Below are positions 26,920-35,592 of a DNA stretch of 35,592 nucleotides, in pieces. Where the stretch lies: assembly GCA_029259725.1 (NCBI GenBank), contig JAJDER010000106.1, positions 1-35,592 on the forward strand. The letters run 5' to 3'. A program made the translations under genes and the position numbers. The notes beneath the pieces were generated by a model. It made no database searches and was not told the DNA's origin. It worked only from the letters and a program-made list of their open reading frames with translations. The DNA is from Planctomycetota bacterium. GTDB lineage: Bacteria; Planctomycetota; B15-G4. How positions within the stretch are numbered: position 1 is the first letter of the stretch; every line of letters starts with the position of its first letter.

Positions 26920-27200
26920 CGCGCGATCGGATCGACGCCCTGTTCGACCGTGCTCGCGACGACGGCCCCGAGCGCGTGGACGTGACCCACCGGGTCATGC
27001 AGCGCCTCGCCGGAGACGCGAGTTCGTCGTCCGCGCCGCCGAGCCTGCTCGACGCCCGCGCTCGGCGCGCCGTGCTCGTCTGCACGGGGTTCTCGCTCGC
27101 CGCGGCCGGCGTCGCCGCCGCCGTCGTCTTGCCGCTGTGGCTCGCCTACGAGGACCCGCTCGCCGGGCTGCTGCAGGCGATCGGCGTCGTGACCCCCTGA
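26916..27200 (+). CDS. candidate anti-sigma factor, single-pass membrane protein
   Basis: A 94-aa protein whose ATG overlaps the sigma-factor stop (ATGA). The N-terminal about 48 residues are charged (MTRDRIDALFDRARDDGPER, then VDVTHRVMQRL) and cytoplasmic; one membrane helix follows at about 52-76 (AVLVCTGFSLAAAGVAAAVVLPLWL) with a short outside end. It has no HxxxCxxC zinc motif, so it is not a ZAS-type anti-sigma factor. Size, topology and coupling fit a CnrY-like anti-sigma factor; this is inference from position and topology. Confidence 0.68.
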   Translation: MTRDRIDALFDRARDDGPERVDVTHRVMQRLAGDASSSSAPPSLLDARARRAVLVCTGFSLAAAGVAAAVVLPLWLAYEDPLAGLLQAIGVVTP

Positions 27201-27211
27201 GGAGCGTGACG

Positions 27212-27715
27212 ATGAGCGACACCCCGGCTCCCACCCGCTCCGTCTGGCCGATCGTGCTGCTGTGCGCGGTGATCTTCCTCGCCGGCGGCATCGTCGGCGC
27301 GGGCCTCGCGGTCTACAGCGTGATCGACGGCGCCAAGCAAGCGCTCCAGAACCCCGAGGAGATGCCCCGACGCATCGCGCGACGCATGCAGCGCCGGCTC
27401 GACCTCACCGACACCCAGGCCGAGCGCGTGCGCGCCATCGTCGAGACCCACCAGGCCGATCTGCTCGGCCTGCGCGCCACGGCGCTCGAAGGCGCCGACC
27501 CGATCCTGGACACGATGCGCGACGAGATCGCCACCGAACTCGGGCCCGCCGGCGCGGACGGCTTCCTCCAGCACTGGGGTCGCATGCGCGACGAGTGGGC
27601 ACCGCGCATGCAGGGCTTCCGTCCCGGAGCGGGGCCCGGCCCGGGCGCGGGACCGCGCCCCGGACCGAAATCGGGACCAGGGCCCGGGCGGCGGGAGAAC
27701 CTGCGGGACGGCTGA
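27212..27715 (+). CDS. membrane-anchored Spy/CnrX-like periplasmic protein
   Basis: A 167-aa protein with GAGGAG about 8 nt before the ATG. An N-terminal membrane helix (about 12-36, VWPIVLLCAVIFLAGGIVGAG) is followed by a helical domain with RRIARRMQRRLDLTDTQAERVRAIVE. The L-T-D-T-Q segment fits the LTxxQ pattern of Spy/CpxP/ZraP and of the metal sensor CnrX, and a second helix pair follows (ELGPAGADGFLQHWGRMRDEW). The tail, about 135-167, is Gly/Pro repeats. It lies 11 bp after the candidate anti-sigma gene, so the order is sigma, anti-sigma, sensor-like protein. Metal ligands cannot be assigned; only one His (in LQHW) and scattered Met residues lie in suitable positions. Confidence 0.75.
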   Translation: MSDTPAPTRSVWPIVLLCAVIFLAGGIVGAGLAVYSVIDGAKQALQNPEEMPRRIARRMQRRLDLTDTQAERVRAIVETHQADLLGLRATALEGADPILDTMRDEIATELGPAGADGFLQHWGRMRDEWAPRMQGFRPGAGPGPGAGPRPGPKSGPGPGRRENLRDG

Positions 27716-27826
27716 CCGCCCGCGGCTGGCGTCCCGCCCACGGCTGGCGTCGCGCCCGCGCGCCGGTCACGATGGAGGCGCACGCCCGAGCGCGCCTCCG
27801 GGCGTCGCCCCCGACCGTGACAGCCC

Positions 27827-29206
27827 GTGACCGACACCTCCCTGTCTCCGCCGCCCGCAGCCACCGAGCCCGATGACGGCTTCGAGGCGCGCCTGTTCGA
27901 CTCCAGCGACGTCACGGTCGGCACGTGCCTGTTCCTGACGCCCGTGGTCGCGCTCCTGGGTTGGCTGGCCGGCCCGACCACCGGGCTGGTCGCCGCGCTG
28001 GTGCTCTTCCTCGGCGCGGTTCGCCGGGTGCTGTTCCCGAAGCGCGGCGGACTGCGGCTGACCCGCGGCGCGCTGCACCGGGCTGACGACGCACCGCTGG
28101 CGCTCGACGGCTTGACCGCGGTCCGCCATCGTCGCGCGTCGAGCCGCTACGCCGAGGTCCGGCTCGAGCGCGGCGCGGGCGATGCCCCGTTGATGACGCT
28201 GACCGAGCGCGCGAGCCAGGCCGACGCCTCGGCCGTCGAGGTGGCCGACCTGGCCAGCACCTGGCTGCTGCTGCGATCGTCGCATGCCGACGCGCGCGAT
28301 GACCTTGGCCTCCCGCAGTCCGGGTCCGCGGCGGCCGGCGCCGACGGCGCGGACCCAGACGGTCAGGAGCCCGCCGCAGGCCGGCGCGGCCCGTGGCGGA
28401 ACCTGCTCGTCCAGGCCTTGCTGCTCGCCGCGGCCGTGATCGCCTACGTGCTCGTGTTCGACCGGAGCTTCGGTCTGGCCATCGTGACGGCGCTGCTCGT
28501 GCACGAACTCGGGCACCTGGTCGTCATGCGCGCGCATGGCTTTCCGGTCCACGGCATCTACTTCGTGCCGCTGCTGGGCGCCGTCGCCGCGATGAAGCAG
28601 CGCGCCTTCGCCCGGGCCTCGCGCGCGCGGTTGCGCATCGCCCTGGCCGGTCCGCTCGTCGGGGGTCTCGTGGCCGTGGCGATCTGGGCCGGCCAACCCG
28701 CGCCGCACTCGTGGCTGTGGACCTTCGCGGCGGTCTCGGCCCTGCTCAACCTCTTCAACCTGCTGCCCGCGCCGCCGCTCGACGGCAGTCACGTCGTGGA
28801 CGGGATCCTGGCCGCGCTGCACGAACGCATCCCCGCGATCGTGGCGCCCGCGCTGCTCATCGCGGGCAGCCTGGTCCCCGTGGTGCTGATCGACCAGCCG
28901 GCCATCCGCGCCTTCTTCCTGGCCCTGGCGATCGTGTACATCGGCAGCGTCCGGCGCAGCCGGGTCGCGCGGCTCACCGCTTCCGCCCTGGACCGCTTCG
29001 GCGTGAGCGCCGCGGACCGCGCCGACGCCCGCCAGTGGTTCGGCTCACGTCGCCATCGGCCGTTGCTCATCGACGGTCCGCCGCCCCCCGACGATCCGGT
29101 GCTGTCGGAAGCCGCCGCGGTCGGTTACGGGGTCCTGACCCTGGCCCTCGCCGGCGCGCTCGGCTGGATCTTCTGGACCACGGTCCTGGCTCACCGTCTG
29201 GGCTGA
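27827..29206 (+). CDS. M50-family intramembrane zinc metalloprotease (site-2 protease-like)
   Basis: A 459-aa polytopic membrane protein. The zinc site HELGH is at 226-230 inside a hydrophobic helix (AIVTALLVHELGHLVVMRAHG), and the third ligand is in NLLPAPPLDGSHVVDG (311-326, Asp319), the two hallmarks of S2P proteases. An N-terminal pair of hydrophobic segments and a soluble domain of about 110 residues precede the catalytic core; no PDZ domain is evident. The GTG at 27827 is the only start in place and has no obvious ribosome binding site. It lies 111 bp after the ECF/anti-sigma/Spy-like genes on the same strand. Such proteases release membrane-bound anti-sigma factors, so a role in that module is attractive but inferred. 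Confidence 0.88.
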   Translation: MTDTSLSPPPAATEPDDGFEARLFDSSDVTVGTCLFLTPVVALLGWLAGPTTGLVAALVLFLGAVRRVLFPKRGGLRLTRGALHRADDAPLALDGLTAVRHRRASSRYAEVRLERGAGDAPLMTLTERASQADASAVEVADLASTWLLLRSSHADARDDLGLPQSGSAAAGADGADPDGQEPAAGRRGPWRNLLVQALLLAAAVIAYVLVFDRSFGLAIVTALLVHELGHLVVMRAHGFPVHGIYFVPLLGAVAAMKQRAFARASRARLRIALAGPLVGGLVAVAIWAGQPAPHSWLWTFAAVSALLNLFNLLPAPPLDGSHVVDGILAALHERIPAIVAPALLIAGSLVPVVLIDQPAIRAFFLALAIVYIGSVRRSRVARLTASALDRFGVSAADRADARQWFGSRRHRPLLIDGPPPPDDPVLSEAAAVGYGVLTLALAGALGWIFWTTVLAHRLG

Positions 29207-29291
29207 GACCCTCGGCCCAGACTCCGGGCCAGACTGCGGGCGAGACGCCGCCGCGCGAGCGCGACTCCCTCGGACGGGGCGGGGCCCCAGC

Positions 29292-29328
29292 GCGGAGTCA
29301 GGCGCCGCTCGCCGCTCGCTGACTCCGC
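29292..29328. other. inverted repeat at the convergent end of the MFS gene
   Basis: GCGGAGTCA (29292-29300) and TGACTCCGC (29320-29328), 19-nt loop, overlapping the MFS stop codon and lying 85 bp past the M50 protease gene. It may help end the two convergent transcripts; there is no U-tract. Confidence 0.3.
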
Positions 29329-30470
29329 CGTCTCAGGACCAGGGCCCCGCTCGCTGCGCACACGCCCACCACGGCCAGGAACGCGAACACCGGGCCGTCA
29401 CCATGGCGCTCGTAGATCCGTGCGGCGATCAGCGGCGCCGGGGAGGCGAGCACCATCGCCGCCAGGAACTTCAGCGCGTAGGCCATGCCGCGGCGCGCTC
29501 GGGCGGTGATCGCGGCGAGCATGTGGTTCTCGATGGGCTGGCTCATGTAGTTCGCGAACGCGAAGGCGCCCAGGAGGACGAAGGGCATGACTTCGTGGTC
29601 GAGGAACGACGCCGCGGCGGCCAGGATCAACGGCTGCGCGAAGACGATCGCGGCGTAGCGCCCGGGCACGCCGGTGCCGCGCGCCACGAGGCCGCCCATG
29701 TACTGGCCGACGCCTCCGAGCGCGAGGATGCCCGCCATGACCGTCGCGTCGTCGAGCACCCAGGTGCCCATGCCCTCGACCGTGCGCGGGAAGACCGTCG
29801 TGAAGCCCTCGAGCAGGAAGGCGTTGCCGGCGATCACGAAGAGCAGCAGCAACGCGCCGGAACCCAGCGGCCGGGGATCCCCCTGCTTGCGCTCGGGCAC
29901 TCCGTCGTAGAGCCGACCGGTGGAGCGCAGGACGTGACCGACGAGCGCGAGCCCCACGGCCGTCGCCGCGAGACCCACGAACCCACCGCGCCATCCGAAC
30001 GGCACGGCCAGCACGGTGACGATCAGCGGCACCGAGGCCACGCCGATGTTGCCGGCCACGCCGTGCCAGCCGAAGACCCGCCCCAGCTCCTCGCGCGAGG
30101 TCGAGACCGACAGCAGCCCCAGGCCCGCCGGATGATAGAAGCCCGCCGCGGCGCCGAGCAGCGCGTGCGAGACCACGAAACCGCCGAAGCCGAGATCCAG
30201 CGAGCACAGCCCCGCGCCGAGGGCGAGCAACCAGAAGTAGAGGTTGGTCACGCGCGCGGTGCCGTACCGATCCGCGAGCAGTCCCGCCGGCAGCGCGGCC
30301 AACCCCATGCAGAGCGTGAACGCCGACAGGGCCCAGCCCATGGTCTCGAGCGACACCCCCAGGTCGATCGCCGCCGTGACCATCACGACCCGCGCCGCGA
30401 GCTGGCTGCCGTGACACATCGCGTGCCCGAAGGAGGCGTACAGCAGCGCGTTGCGGGCGAGGGGCTTCAT
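29298..30470 (-). CDS. MFS transporter
   Basis: A 390-aa major facilitator with about 12 hydrophobic segments. The loop 2-3 motif is GLLADRYGTARVTN (variant of GxLaDrxGrkxxl); other marks are GAAAGFYHPAGLGLLS and HGVAGNIGVASVPLIVTVL. GFYHPAG and NIG are seen in fosmidomycin-resistance-like (Fsr) and related sugar/drug exporters, but the substrate is open. I chose the ATG at 30470; an in-frame GTG at 30494 would add eight residues. No ribosome binding site is clear. It is transcribed in the same direction as the PEP carboxykinase gene but is separated from it by the hairpin at 30511-30545. Confidence 0.88.
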   Translation of the reverse strand: MKPLARNALLYASFGHAMCHGSQLAARVVMVTAAIDLGVSLETMGWALSAFTLCMGLAALPAGLLADRYGTARVTNLYFWLLALGAGLCSLDLGFGGFVVSHALLGAAAGFYHPAGLGLLSVSTSREELGRVFGWHGVAGNIGVASVPLIVTVLAVPFGWRGGFVGLAATAVGLALVGHVLRSTGRLYDGVPERKQGDPRPLGSGALLLLFVIAGNAFLLEGFTTVFPRTVEGMGTWVLDDATVMAGILALGGVGQYMGGLVARGTGVPGRYAAIVFAQPLILAAAASFLDHEVMPFVLLGAFAFANYMSQPIENHMLAAITARARRGMAYALKFLAAMVLASPAPLIAARIYERHGDGPVFAFLAVVGVCAASGALVLRRRSQRAASGA

Positions 30471-30510
30471 GGCGACGTGATTGTGCCCGGGCACCGCGCC
30501 TCAAACGACC

Positions 30511-30545
30511 GCGGCCCCGGAATCCGCAGGGGACTCCGGGGCCGC
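30511..30545 (-). terminator. hairpin terminator downstream of PEP carboxykinase
   Basis: A perfect 11-bp stem, GCGGCCCCGGA (30511-30521) with TCCGGGGCCGC (30535-30545), with TCC/GGA able to pair further inside the loop. On the minus strand it follows the PEP carboxykinase stop by 50 bp and is followed by a short T run (CGTTTG). Weak U-tract, strong stem. Confidence 0.6.
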
Positions 30546-30595
30546 GTGAGCGTGAGCGCGTCGACGACCGCGCGCTGGCCGCTACCGCGCGTCGG

Positions 30596-32359
30596 CTACC
30601 GCGCGCTGACGCTCTGCAGCCGCTCCTGGAGCGCGTGGTACTGATCCCACATCTCCTTCGGCATGCGGTCGCCGAACGTCTCGAGGAACTCCTTCTGACC
30701 GGCCAGCTCGGCGGTCCAGGCCTCGGGGTCGACGTCGAGCAGCTCGGTCATGGTGGCGCCGTCGGTGTCGAGACCCTCGGTGTTCAGGCCGCCCTCGGCC
30801 GGCACGAAACCGATCGGCGTCTCGACCGCGTCACCCTCGCCCTTGCAGCGGCTGATGATCCACTCGAGCACGCGGATGTTCTCGCCGAAGCCGGGCCACA
30901 TGAACTTGCCGGCGGCGTCCTTGCGGAACCAGTTGACGTGGAACATCTTCGGCGCCTTGTCGCTCTTGCCGCCCATCGACATCCAGTGCGCGAAGTAGTC
31001 GGCGAAGTTGTAGCCGCAGAAGGGCTTCATGGCCATGGGGTCGCGGCGCACGACACCCACCGCGCCGGTCGCCGCGGCGGTGGTCTCGGACGCGGCCATC
31101 GCGCCGATGTACACGCCGTGGTTCCAGTCCAGCGCCTCGAAGACCAGGGGCGCGGTGCGCTCGCGGCGGCCACCGAAGATGAACGCGCTGATCGGCACGC
31201 CGTCGGCCGCGTCGAACTTGTCGCTGATCACCGGGCACTGCTGCGCCGGCGCGGTGAAGCGGCTGTTCGGGTGGGCGGCAGCGGTCTTGCTGGCCGGCGT
31301 CCAGGCGTTGCCCTTCCAGTCGGTGGCGTGGGCGGGCGGCTCGCTGAGCCCCTCCCACCAGGGCTGCTTGTCGTCGGTCACGGCCACGTTGGTGAAGATG
31401 CTGTTGGTCTTGAGCGACTGCAGCGCGCCCGGGTTGGTGTTCTCGGACGTGCCCGGGGCGACGCCGAAGAACCCACTCTCGGGGTTGATCGCCCAGAGCC
31501 GTCCGTCGTCGCCGTAGCGCAGCCAGGCGATGTCGTCACCGACGCACTCGGCCTTCCAGCCCGCGTAGGGACCGGACGGGATCAGCATGGCCAGGTTGGT
31601 CTTGCCGCAGGCGCTCGGGAAGGCGGCGCACACGTAGTGCGTCTCACCTGCCGGGGACGTGAGCCCGAGGATCAGCATGTGCTCGGCCATCCAGCCCTCG
31701 TCGCGGGCCTGGACCGAGGCGATGCGCAGCGCGTGGCACTTCTTGCCGAGCAGCGCGTTGCCGCCGTAGCCACTGCCGATCGACCAGATCTCGCGGGTCT
31801 CGGGGAAGTGGCTGATGTAGCGGTGCTCGGGATCCAGGTTCCCGGTGCTGTGCAGGCCGCGCACGAAGTCGGTGGAGTCACCGAGCTTCTGCAGCGCCTG
31901 GGTCCCCATGCGCGTCATGATCTTCATGTTCACGACGACGTACGGGCTGTCGGTGATCTCGATGCCGACCTTGCTGTACGGCGAGGCGACCGGACCCATG
32001 CAGTAGGGCACCACGTACATGGTGCGGCCGGCCATGCAGCCGTCGAACTCGTTGCGGAGGATGGTCTTCATCTCCGCCGGCGCCATCCAGTTGTTGTTCG
32101 GGCCGGCGTCGCCCTTCTTCTCGGAGCAGATGAAGGTGAGGTGCTCGACGCGGGCGACGTCCTGCGGATCGCTCCGGTGGTAGTAGCAGCCCGGCCACTT
32201 CTCCTGGTTCAACTCCTCCATGGTGCCGTCGGCGACCATCCCCGCGATGAGCGCGTCGTACTCTTCCTGCGAGCCGTCGCACCAGTGCACCGAAGCGGGC
32301 TTGGTCAGCAGAGCGACCTCGTCGATCCATGCCTCGAGAGCCTGGTTCGTCGTCGTCAT
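30596..32359 (-). CDS. pckG: phosphoenolpyruvate carboxykinase (GTP)
   Basis: Converts oxaloacetate and GTP to PEP, CO2 and GDP in gluconeogenesis. The protein has 587 aa, typical of the GTP form. It has the substrate-site [14 protein letters not shown] (59-72), [11 protein letters not shown], the P-loop SACGKTNL (249-256) with the hyper-reactive Cys251, the kinase-2 motif CVGDDIAWL (272-280), the nucleotide/metal region [10 protein letters not shown] (301-310) and [23 protein letters not shown] towards the end. The ATG at 32359 gives the natural start (AGGAAC is 11-16 nt upstream). A huge in-frame extension to 34114 runs antisense through the glycosyltransferase gene and is spurious. Confidence 0.98.
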   Translation of the reverse strand: MTTTNQALEAWIDEVALLTKPASVHWCDGSQEEYDALIAGMVADGTMEELNQEKWPGCYYHRSDPQDVARVEHLTFICSEKKGDAGPNNNWMAPAEMKTILRNEFDGCMAGRTMYVVPYCMGPVASPYSKVGIEITDSPYVVVNMKIMTRMGTQALQKLGDSTDFVRGLHSTGNLDPEHRYISHFPETREIWSIGSGYGGNALLGKKCHALRIASVQARDEGWMAEHMLILGLTSPAGETHYVCAAFPSACGKTNLAMLIPSGPYAGWKAECVGDDIAWLRYGDDGRLWAINPESGFFGVAPGTSENTNPGALQSLKTNSIFTNVAVTDDKQPWWEGLSEPPAHATDWKGNAWTPASKTAAAHPNSRFTAPAQQCPVISDKFDAADGVPISAFIFGGRRERTAPLVFEALDWNHGVYIGAMAASETTAAATGAVGVVRRDPMAMKPFCGYNFADYFAHWMSMGGKSDKAPKMFHVNWFRKDAAGKFMWPGFGENIRVLEWIISRCKGEGDAVETPIGFVPAEGGLNTEGLDTDGATMTELLDVDPEAWTAELAGQKEFLETFGDRMPKEMWDQYHALQERLQSVSAR

Positions 32360-32484
32360 GGCGGATGTTCCTGGGGGAGTGTGAACGGGGGTGGAGGAGG
32401 GCGAGGGGCCGACGTGCGCGCACCCGGCGGGGCGCGCGAGGCCTCGCGCAGCGTGGTGTTTTCGACCCGGACGGGAAACGCGCG

Positions 32485-32513
32485 ATGATACCGGGGTCTC
32501 CCGGCCCTGGAAA
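32485..32513 (-). promoter_or_regulatory. candidate promoter of the PEP carboxykinase gene
   Basis: On the minus strand TTTCCA (32513-32508), 17-nt spacer, TATCAT (32490-32485): 4 of 6 and 5 of 6 consensus matches. The start point would be near 32477, giving a leader of about 118 nt. It sits in the divergent gap with the glycosyltransferase gene. Confidence 0.4.
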
Positions 32514-32545
32514 CCCCCTCCACGCGCGGCCATCCTCTGCTCTCC

Positions 32546-34060
32546 ATGCCCTCCGCGAACGCCCTCCCGGTCCTGCTCCAGGTGCTCGCCGCCGCCGTCA
32601 TCGGTGGCTGCGCGGCCCACCGGCTGGCGTTGCTGGGCATGACCTGGATCCACCGAGCGAATACTGCGCCGACGCCCGCGCCGCTGACCGACGACCGTGC
32701 CCCCACCGTCCTGATCCAGCTGCCGGTCTACGACGAGCGCGACGTGATCGAGCGGCTGCTCGGTGCGGTGTCTGCGCTGGACTGGCCTCGGGATCGCCTG
32801 CGCGTGCAGTTGCTGGACGATTCGGACGATGACACCAGCGCGATCGCGGCCCCGCTCGTGACCCGCCTCGCGGACGAGGGCCTGGACGTCGTGCACCTGC
32901 GACGCGGCACGCGCGAGGGCTTCAAGGCGGGCGCCCTGGCCTCCGGCCTGCACCATGATGCCGGCCGGCCCGACGGCCCGGCCGGGTTGGTGGCGATCTT
33001 CGACGCCGACTTCGTTCCGGAAGCCTCGTTCCTCCGGCACGCCGTGCCACCGCTCGTCGACGATCCACGCGTCGGCCTGGTCCAGGCGCGCTGGACCCAT
33101 CTCAATCGCGAAGCCTCCCTGCTGTGCCGAGCCCAGGCCGGCCTGCTCGACGGCCACTTCCTGCTCGAGCACGGCGCCCGCGCCCGCTCCGGCCGCTTCT
33201 TCAACTTCAACGGCACCGCGGGCGTCTGGCGGCGGACTGCCATCGAGGACGCCGGCGGCTGGGCCGGCGACACGCTCTGCGAGGACCTCGACCTCTCGTA
33301 TCGCGCCCAGCTGGCCGGCTGGCGCTTCGTGTTCCTGCCCGGGCTGACCGTCCCCGCCGAGCTGCCCGCCGATGCCGCCGCCTTCAAGAGCCAGCAGTAC
33401 CGCTGGGCCAAGGGCTCGATCCAGGTCGCGCGCAAGCTGCTCGGGCCGATCTGGCGCGCGCCCGTGTCGCTCGGCGTGAAGCTGGAGGCGACGTTCCACC
33501 TGGGCAGCGGACTCGCCTGGCTCGTGCTGCTGCCCTTGCTGCTGCTGTTCCCGGTGGGGCTGCTGCTGGCGGCACTCGGCGCCACGCCGTTGCAGACCGA
33601 GCTGCCGGCGGCGCTGCCCACCGCCGGCCTCGACCCGTGGGTGCTCGCGGCCGCGCTCGCGTCGACGTTCCTGTTCTACGGCGCCGCCGCCATCATGGCC
33701 CCCGAGCCCGGGCGCGGCGCGCGCGTGCTGGCGCTGCCGCTCGTGTTCGCCGCCGCCCTCGGGCTCGCCTTCAACAACGCCCGCGCGGTGTGGTCGGGCC
33801 TGCGCGGCGAGGCCTCGCCCTTCGTGCGCACGCCCAAGGCCGGGACGCGCGCGACTTCGAGCTACGCACCGCGCGGCGACGTGGCGGCACCGTGGGAGTG
33901 TGTCATGGGCGCGCTGCTCGCCGCCGCCGCGGTGATCGCGCTGACCGACGGGCGACCGTGGTCCGCCCTGCTCGCCTTGCTGCCGGCGGCCGGTCTGCTC
34001 AGGCTCGGCCTGGTCGCGCCGACCGCCGCGCCCACGCCCATGCCCACGCCCATGCGATGA
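32546..34060 (+). CDS. membrane glycosyltransferase family 2 (cellulose synthase/CslA-like)
   Basis: A processive-type beta-glycosyltransferase of 504 aa. An N-terminal membrane helix (about 8-31) precedes the GT-A domain with [18 protein letters not shown] (55-72), [11 protein letters not shown] (88-98), the metal-binding DAD (153-155), the acceptor-site LCEDLDLS (244-251) and QQYRWAKGS, a QxxRW motif (Q283, R286, W287). Four or so membrane segments follow (about 318-345, 363-385, 396-412, 455-500). This layout matches synthases of beta-mannan/glucan or glucosyl-lipid type. The C-terminal PTPMPTPMR is encoded by a short repeat that overlaps, antisense, the end of the next gene. No convincing ribosome binding site is visible. 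Confidence 0.9.
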   Translation: MPSANALPVLLQVLAAAVIGGCAAHRLALLGMTWIHRANTAPTPAPLTDDRAPTVLIQLPVYDERDVIERLLGAVSALDWPRDRLRVQLLDDSDDDTSAIAAPLVTRLADEGLDVVHLRRGTREGFKAGALASGLHHDAGRPDGPAGLVAIFDADFVPEASFLRHAVPPLVDDPRVGLVQARWTHLNREASLLCRAQAGLLDGHFLLEHGARARSGRFFNFNGTAGVWRRTAIEDAGGWAGDTLCEDLDLSYRAQLAGWRFVFLPGLTVPAELPADAAAFKSQQYRWAKGSIQVARKLLGPIWRAPVSLGVKLEATFHLGSGLAWLVLLPLLLLFPVGLLLAALGATPLQTELPAALPTAGLDPWVLAAALASTFLFYGAAAIMAPEPGRGARVLALPLVFAAALGLAFNNARAVWSGLRGEASPFVRTPKAGTRATSSYAPRGDVAAPWECVMGALLAAAAVIALTDGRPWSALLALLPAAGLLRLGLVAPTAAPTPMPTPMR

Positions 34061-35393
34061 GCGGGAGCCCGTAGGCCACGGGCGCCGTCCACGGAGGCGG
34101 CGTCCAATCGCCACCCGCCGCCTGCACGGTCCAGGCCAGGTAGGACAGCGGCAGCAGGCCGGCGAGCAACACCAGCGGCGCGCTGGGCAGGAGCGGCAAC
34201 CAGACCAGCAGCCAGAGCCCGTACCACGGGTGCACGACGGGGCTGCACACGAGCAGCGCGAGGAACACGTCGCGCCCGAAGCGCGCGACTCCGAGCCCGT
34301 GGTCGCCCGGCCCCTCGCGCACCAGCCGCGCCGTCAGCCAACCCAGCGCGAGGGCGAACAGCGCGGCGCAGACCCAGCGCGCCGGGAGGAACCCGATCGC
34401 GGCCGCGAGCAACGCGTGGAGCGACGCGAAGTGGCTCCAGTCCTCGGCGTACGTCCCGAGCGAACCGGTGGGCAGTCCGTCCCCGAGGAAGCGCCACGAC
34501 ACGAGCCCCGCCACCGCAACGCAGACCGCCAGGCCGGCCAGGGCGCCCTCGCGCCGCCCACGCTTCCACAGCACGGCGCACACGCCGAGCGCCGGCAGCG
34601 CTCCCGCGAACTTGGCCGCCAGCCCCAGCCCCCAGCACGCGAACGCCGCCCCGCGCCGCGCCCACGACGCGAGCGCATCCCGACCGAGCAGCAAGGTCAC
34701 GCCGAGCATCATCGGCAACATCGCGAAGGGTTCCAGGTGCCCCCCGTGCGCCGACTCGATCACCGCCAGCGGGTGCCAGGCGTAGAGCACCAGCCCGCGT
34801 GGATGGCAGCGCCCGCGTCGGCAGGCCCAGGCCAGCACCACGATGAGCACCAGGTCGAGCTGCAGCATCGCTCCGCGCACGACGCGCTCGGTGGGCTCGA
34901 AGCCCGCCAGCGCCCCGAGGAGTTCCTGCGACAGCGGCGGGTAGATCGCCGGCAGCTGCGGGTGGTTGATCGAGGGCCACTCCGGCGCGGCGCGCGCCAT
35001 CGACGCCAGCGACGGATCGTCGGGCGCCGCGGCGTAGGGATCCAGCCCCGCCGCGACGACCCGGCCTTCCCAGACGTAGCGGTAGACGTCGTCGGAGAGG
35101 GAGGGTGGGCCGCCATGGACGGCCAGGCGCATGAGCAGCGCCCAGAGCAGCACGCTGACGACGAACGCGACACGGGGTGGTGGTGCGCCGCGCCGCTCCG
35201 GCACGTCCGCTGCGCCGGACCGCCGTGACTGCCGCTCGAGCCGATGCGCGAGGAAGACCAGCGGAACGAGTGCCAGCGCCGAACCCAGCAGCACCAGCGG
35301 CACGTGCTCGGCGAGGGGCGCCTGGCCACCCACCATCCACGCCAACGCCCACAGCACCGCGCCGAGCAGGTTCCAGCGGATCAGCACACCCAT
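33999..35393 (-). CDS. polytopic GT-C glycosyltransferase (DUF2029/mannosyltransferase-like)
   Basis: A 464-aa membrane protein with about 11 hydrophobic segments. The first outside loop carries [19 protein letters not shown], the acidic loop motif typical of GT-C enzymes that use polyprenyl-phosphate sugars, followed by [12 protein letters not shown] and [35 protein letters not shown] is another family-like stretch, and [14 protein letters not shown] lies in a late helix. I chose the ATG at 35393; an in-frame ATG at 35456 would overlap the stop of the neighbouring secreted-protein gene. Neither has a clear ribosome binding site. The C-terminus overlaps the convergent GT2 gene by 62 bp. The pair suggests joint synthesis of an envelope glycan or glycolipid. 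Confidence 0.85.
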   Translation of the reverse strand: MGVLIRWNLLGAVLWALAWMVGGQAPLAEHVPLVLLGSALALVPLVFLAHRLERQSRRSGAADVPERRGAPPPRVAFVVSVLLWALLMRLAVHGGPPSLSDDVYRYVWEGRVVAAGLDPYAAAPDDPSLASMARAAPEWPSINHPQLPAIYPPLSQELLGALAGFEPTERVVRGAMLQLDLVLIVVLAWACRRGRCHPRGLVLYAWHPLAVIESAHGGHLEPFAMLPMMLGVTLLLGRDALASWARRGAAFACWGLGLAAKFAGALPALGVCAVLWKRGRREGALAGLAVCVAVAGLVSWRFLGDGLPTGSLGTYAEDWSHFASLHALLAAAIGFLPARWVCAALFALALGWLTARLVREGPGDHGLGVARFGRDVFLALLVCSPVVHPWYGLWLLVWLPLLPSAPLVLLAGLLPLSYLAWTVQAAGGDWTPPPWTAPVAYGLPLIAWAWAWAWARRSARPGRA

Positions 35394-35430
35394 GCCAGGA
35401 GGGTCCCACGCGGGCAACGCGAGAGACCAG

Positions 35431-35592
35431 CTACGGCGTGGTCCCCACCAGCCCATTGCTCGAGGTCAGTCCCTGGGGACCGACCGGATCGGGGATCCAG
35501 TACTGCAGCACGATCTGGACACCGGCCGGCAGGCCCGTCGGCCAGGTGTCGACCAGCGTCAGCGCGCCGGCGCCGTTCACGGGCAGGCCGGT
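35431..35592 (-). CDS. C-terminal end of a secreted protein with planctomycete-type domain (5' part outside window)
   Basis: The frame is open from the window edge to the TAG at 35431-35433; 53 residues are visible: TGLPVNGAGALTLVDTWPTG, then VQIVLQYWIPDPVGP and SSNGLVGTTP. The pattern W-P-x-G-x-P-x-G, a hydrophobic strand, (Q)-x-(W/F), D, A/G, G-x-x-x-S-N is the same as at the end of the 13752-15410 FG-GAP protein. It is therefore probably another exported, repeat-bearing surface protein. It cannot be named further without the upstream part. Confidence 0.75.
   Translation of the reverse strand, partial: TGLPVNGAGALTLVDTWPTGLPAGVQIVLQYWIPDPVGPQGLTSSNGLVGTTP

Noticed and set aside
32360-34114. 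N-terminal extension of PEP carboxykinase up to 34114
   Set aside because: It is an antisense shadow of the GT2 glycosyltransferase; the natural PEP carboxykinase N-terminus is at 32359.

Overview
The window is a high-GC (about 70% by eye) bacterial chromosome segment with tightly packed genes, frequent 4-bp start/stop overlaps and clear GGAGG-type ribosome binding sites in front of many genes. Two features point to a planctomycete. There are several FG-GAP/VCBS beta-propeller secreted proteins, one of which (13752-15410) ends in a short C-terminal domain that recurs at the right edge of the window (35431-35592). The NodU/CmcH carbamoyltransferase also sits beside SxtJ/SxtK-type small membrane proteins. 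I think the Saltatorellus/Engelhardtia-like deep Planctomycetota are the best guess, but this is inference from gene content, not from a marker gene.

Left part (1-6817, all minus strand): rpmB (L28), rpmG (zinc-free L33), a DUF393 protein, an SDR oxidoreductase, then a complete sugar ABC importer (lipoprotein binding protein, double ATPase, RbsC-type permease) and a lipoprotein-type aldose 1-epimerase cut by the window edge. Gaps are 26-64 bp or overlaps, so this may be one long transcription unit for sugar capture and mutarotation.

6818-7333 holds two ~141-bp direct copies of a strongly structured element whose stems differ between copies by compensating changes. I regard this as the most interesting unexplained signal in the window.

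7334-10134 (minus) is a three-gene carbamoyltransferase cassette with two small membrane proteins. 10135-13751 holds a secreted FG-GAP protein, a Tat-exported aldo/keto reductase and about 1.1 kb of apparently non-coding GC-rich DNA. 13752-15410 is a second FG-GAP protein. 15438-19403 (minus) is a three-subunit molybdenum hydroxylase whose FAD subunit has the four-cysteine insertion typical of 4-hydroxybenzoyl-CoA reductase. It is followed by an esterase, a cold-shock protein, a rhodanese, two small exported proteins of unknown function, and a DUF255 thioredoxin-domain protein.

25232-29206 (plus) is a probable envelope-stress or metal-sensing module: a Spy/CpxP-like exported protein, an ECF sigma factor, a one-TM candidate anti-sigma factor, a second Spy-like membrane-anchored protein and an M50 intramembrane protease. 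The right part holds an MFS transporter, GTP-type PEP carboxykinase, a GT2 glycosyltransferase and a convergently overlapping GT-C polytopic glycosyltransferase, then the tail of another secreted protein. I saw no tRNA, rRNA, CRISPR array, IS element, prophage or integrase.
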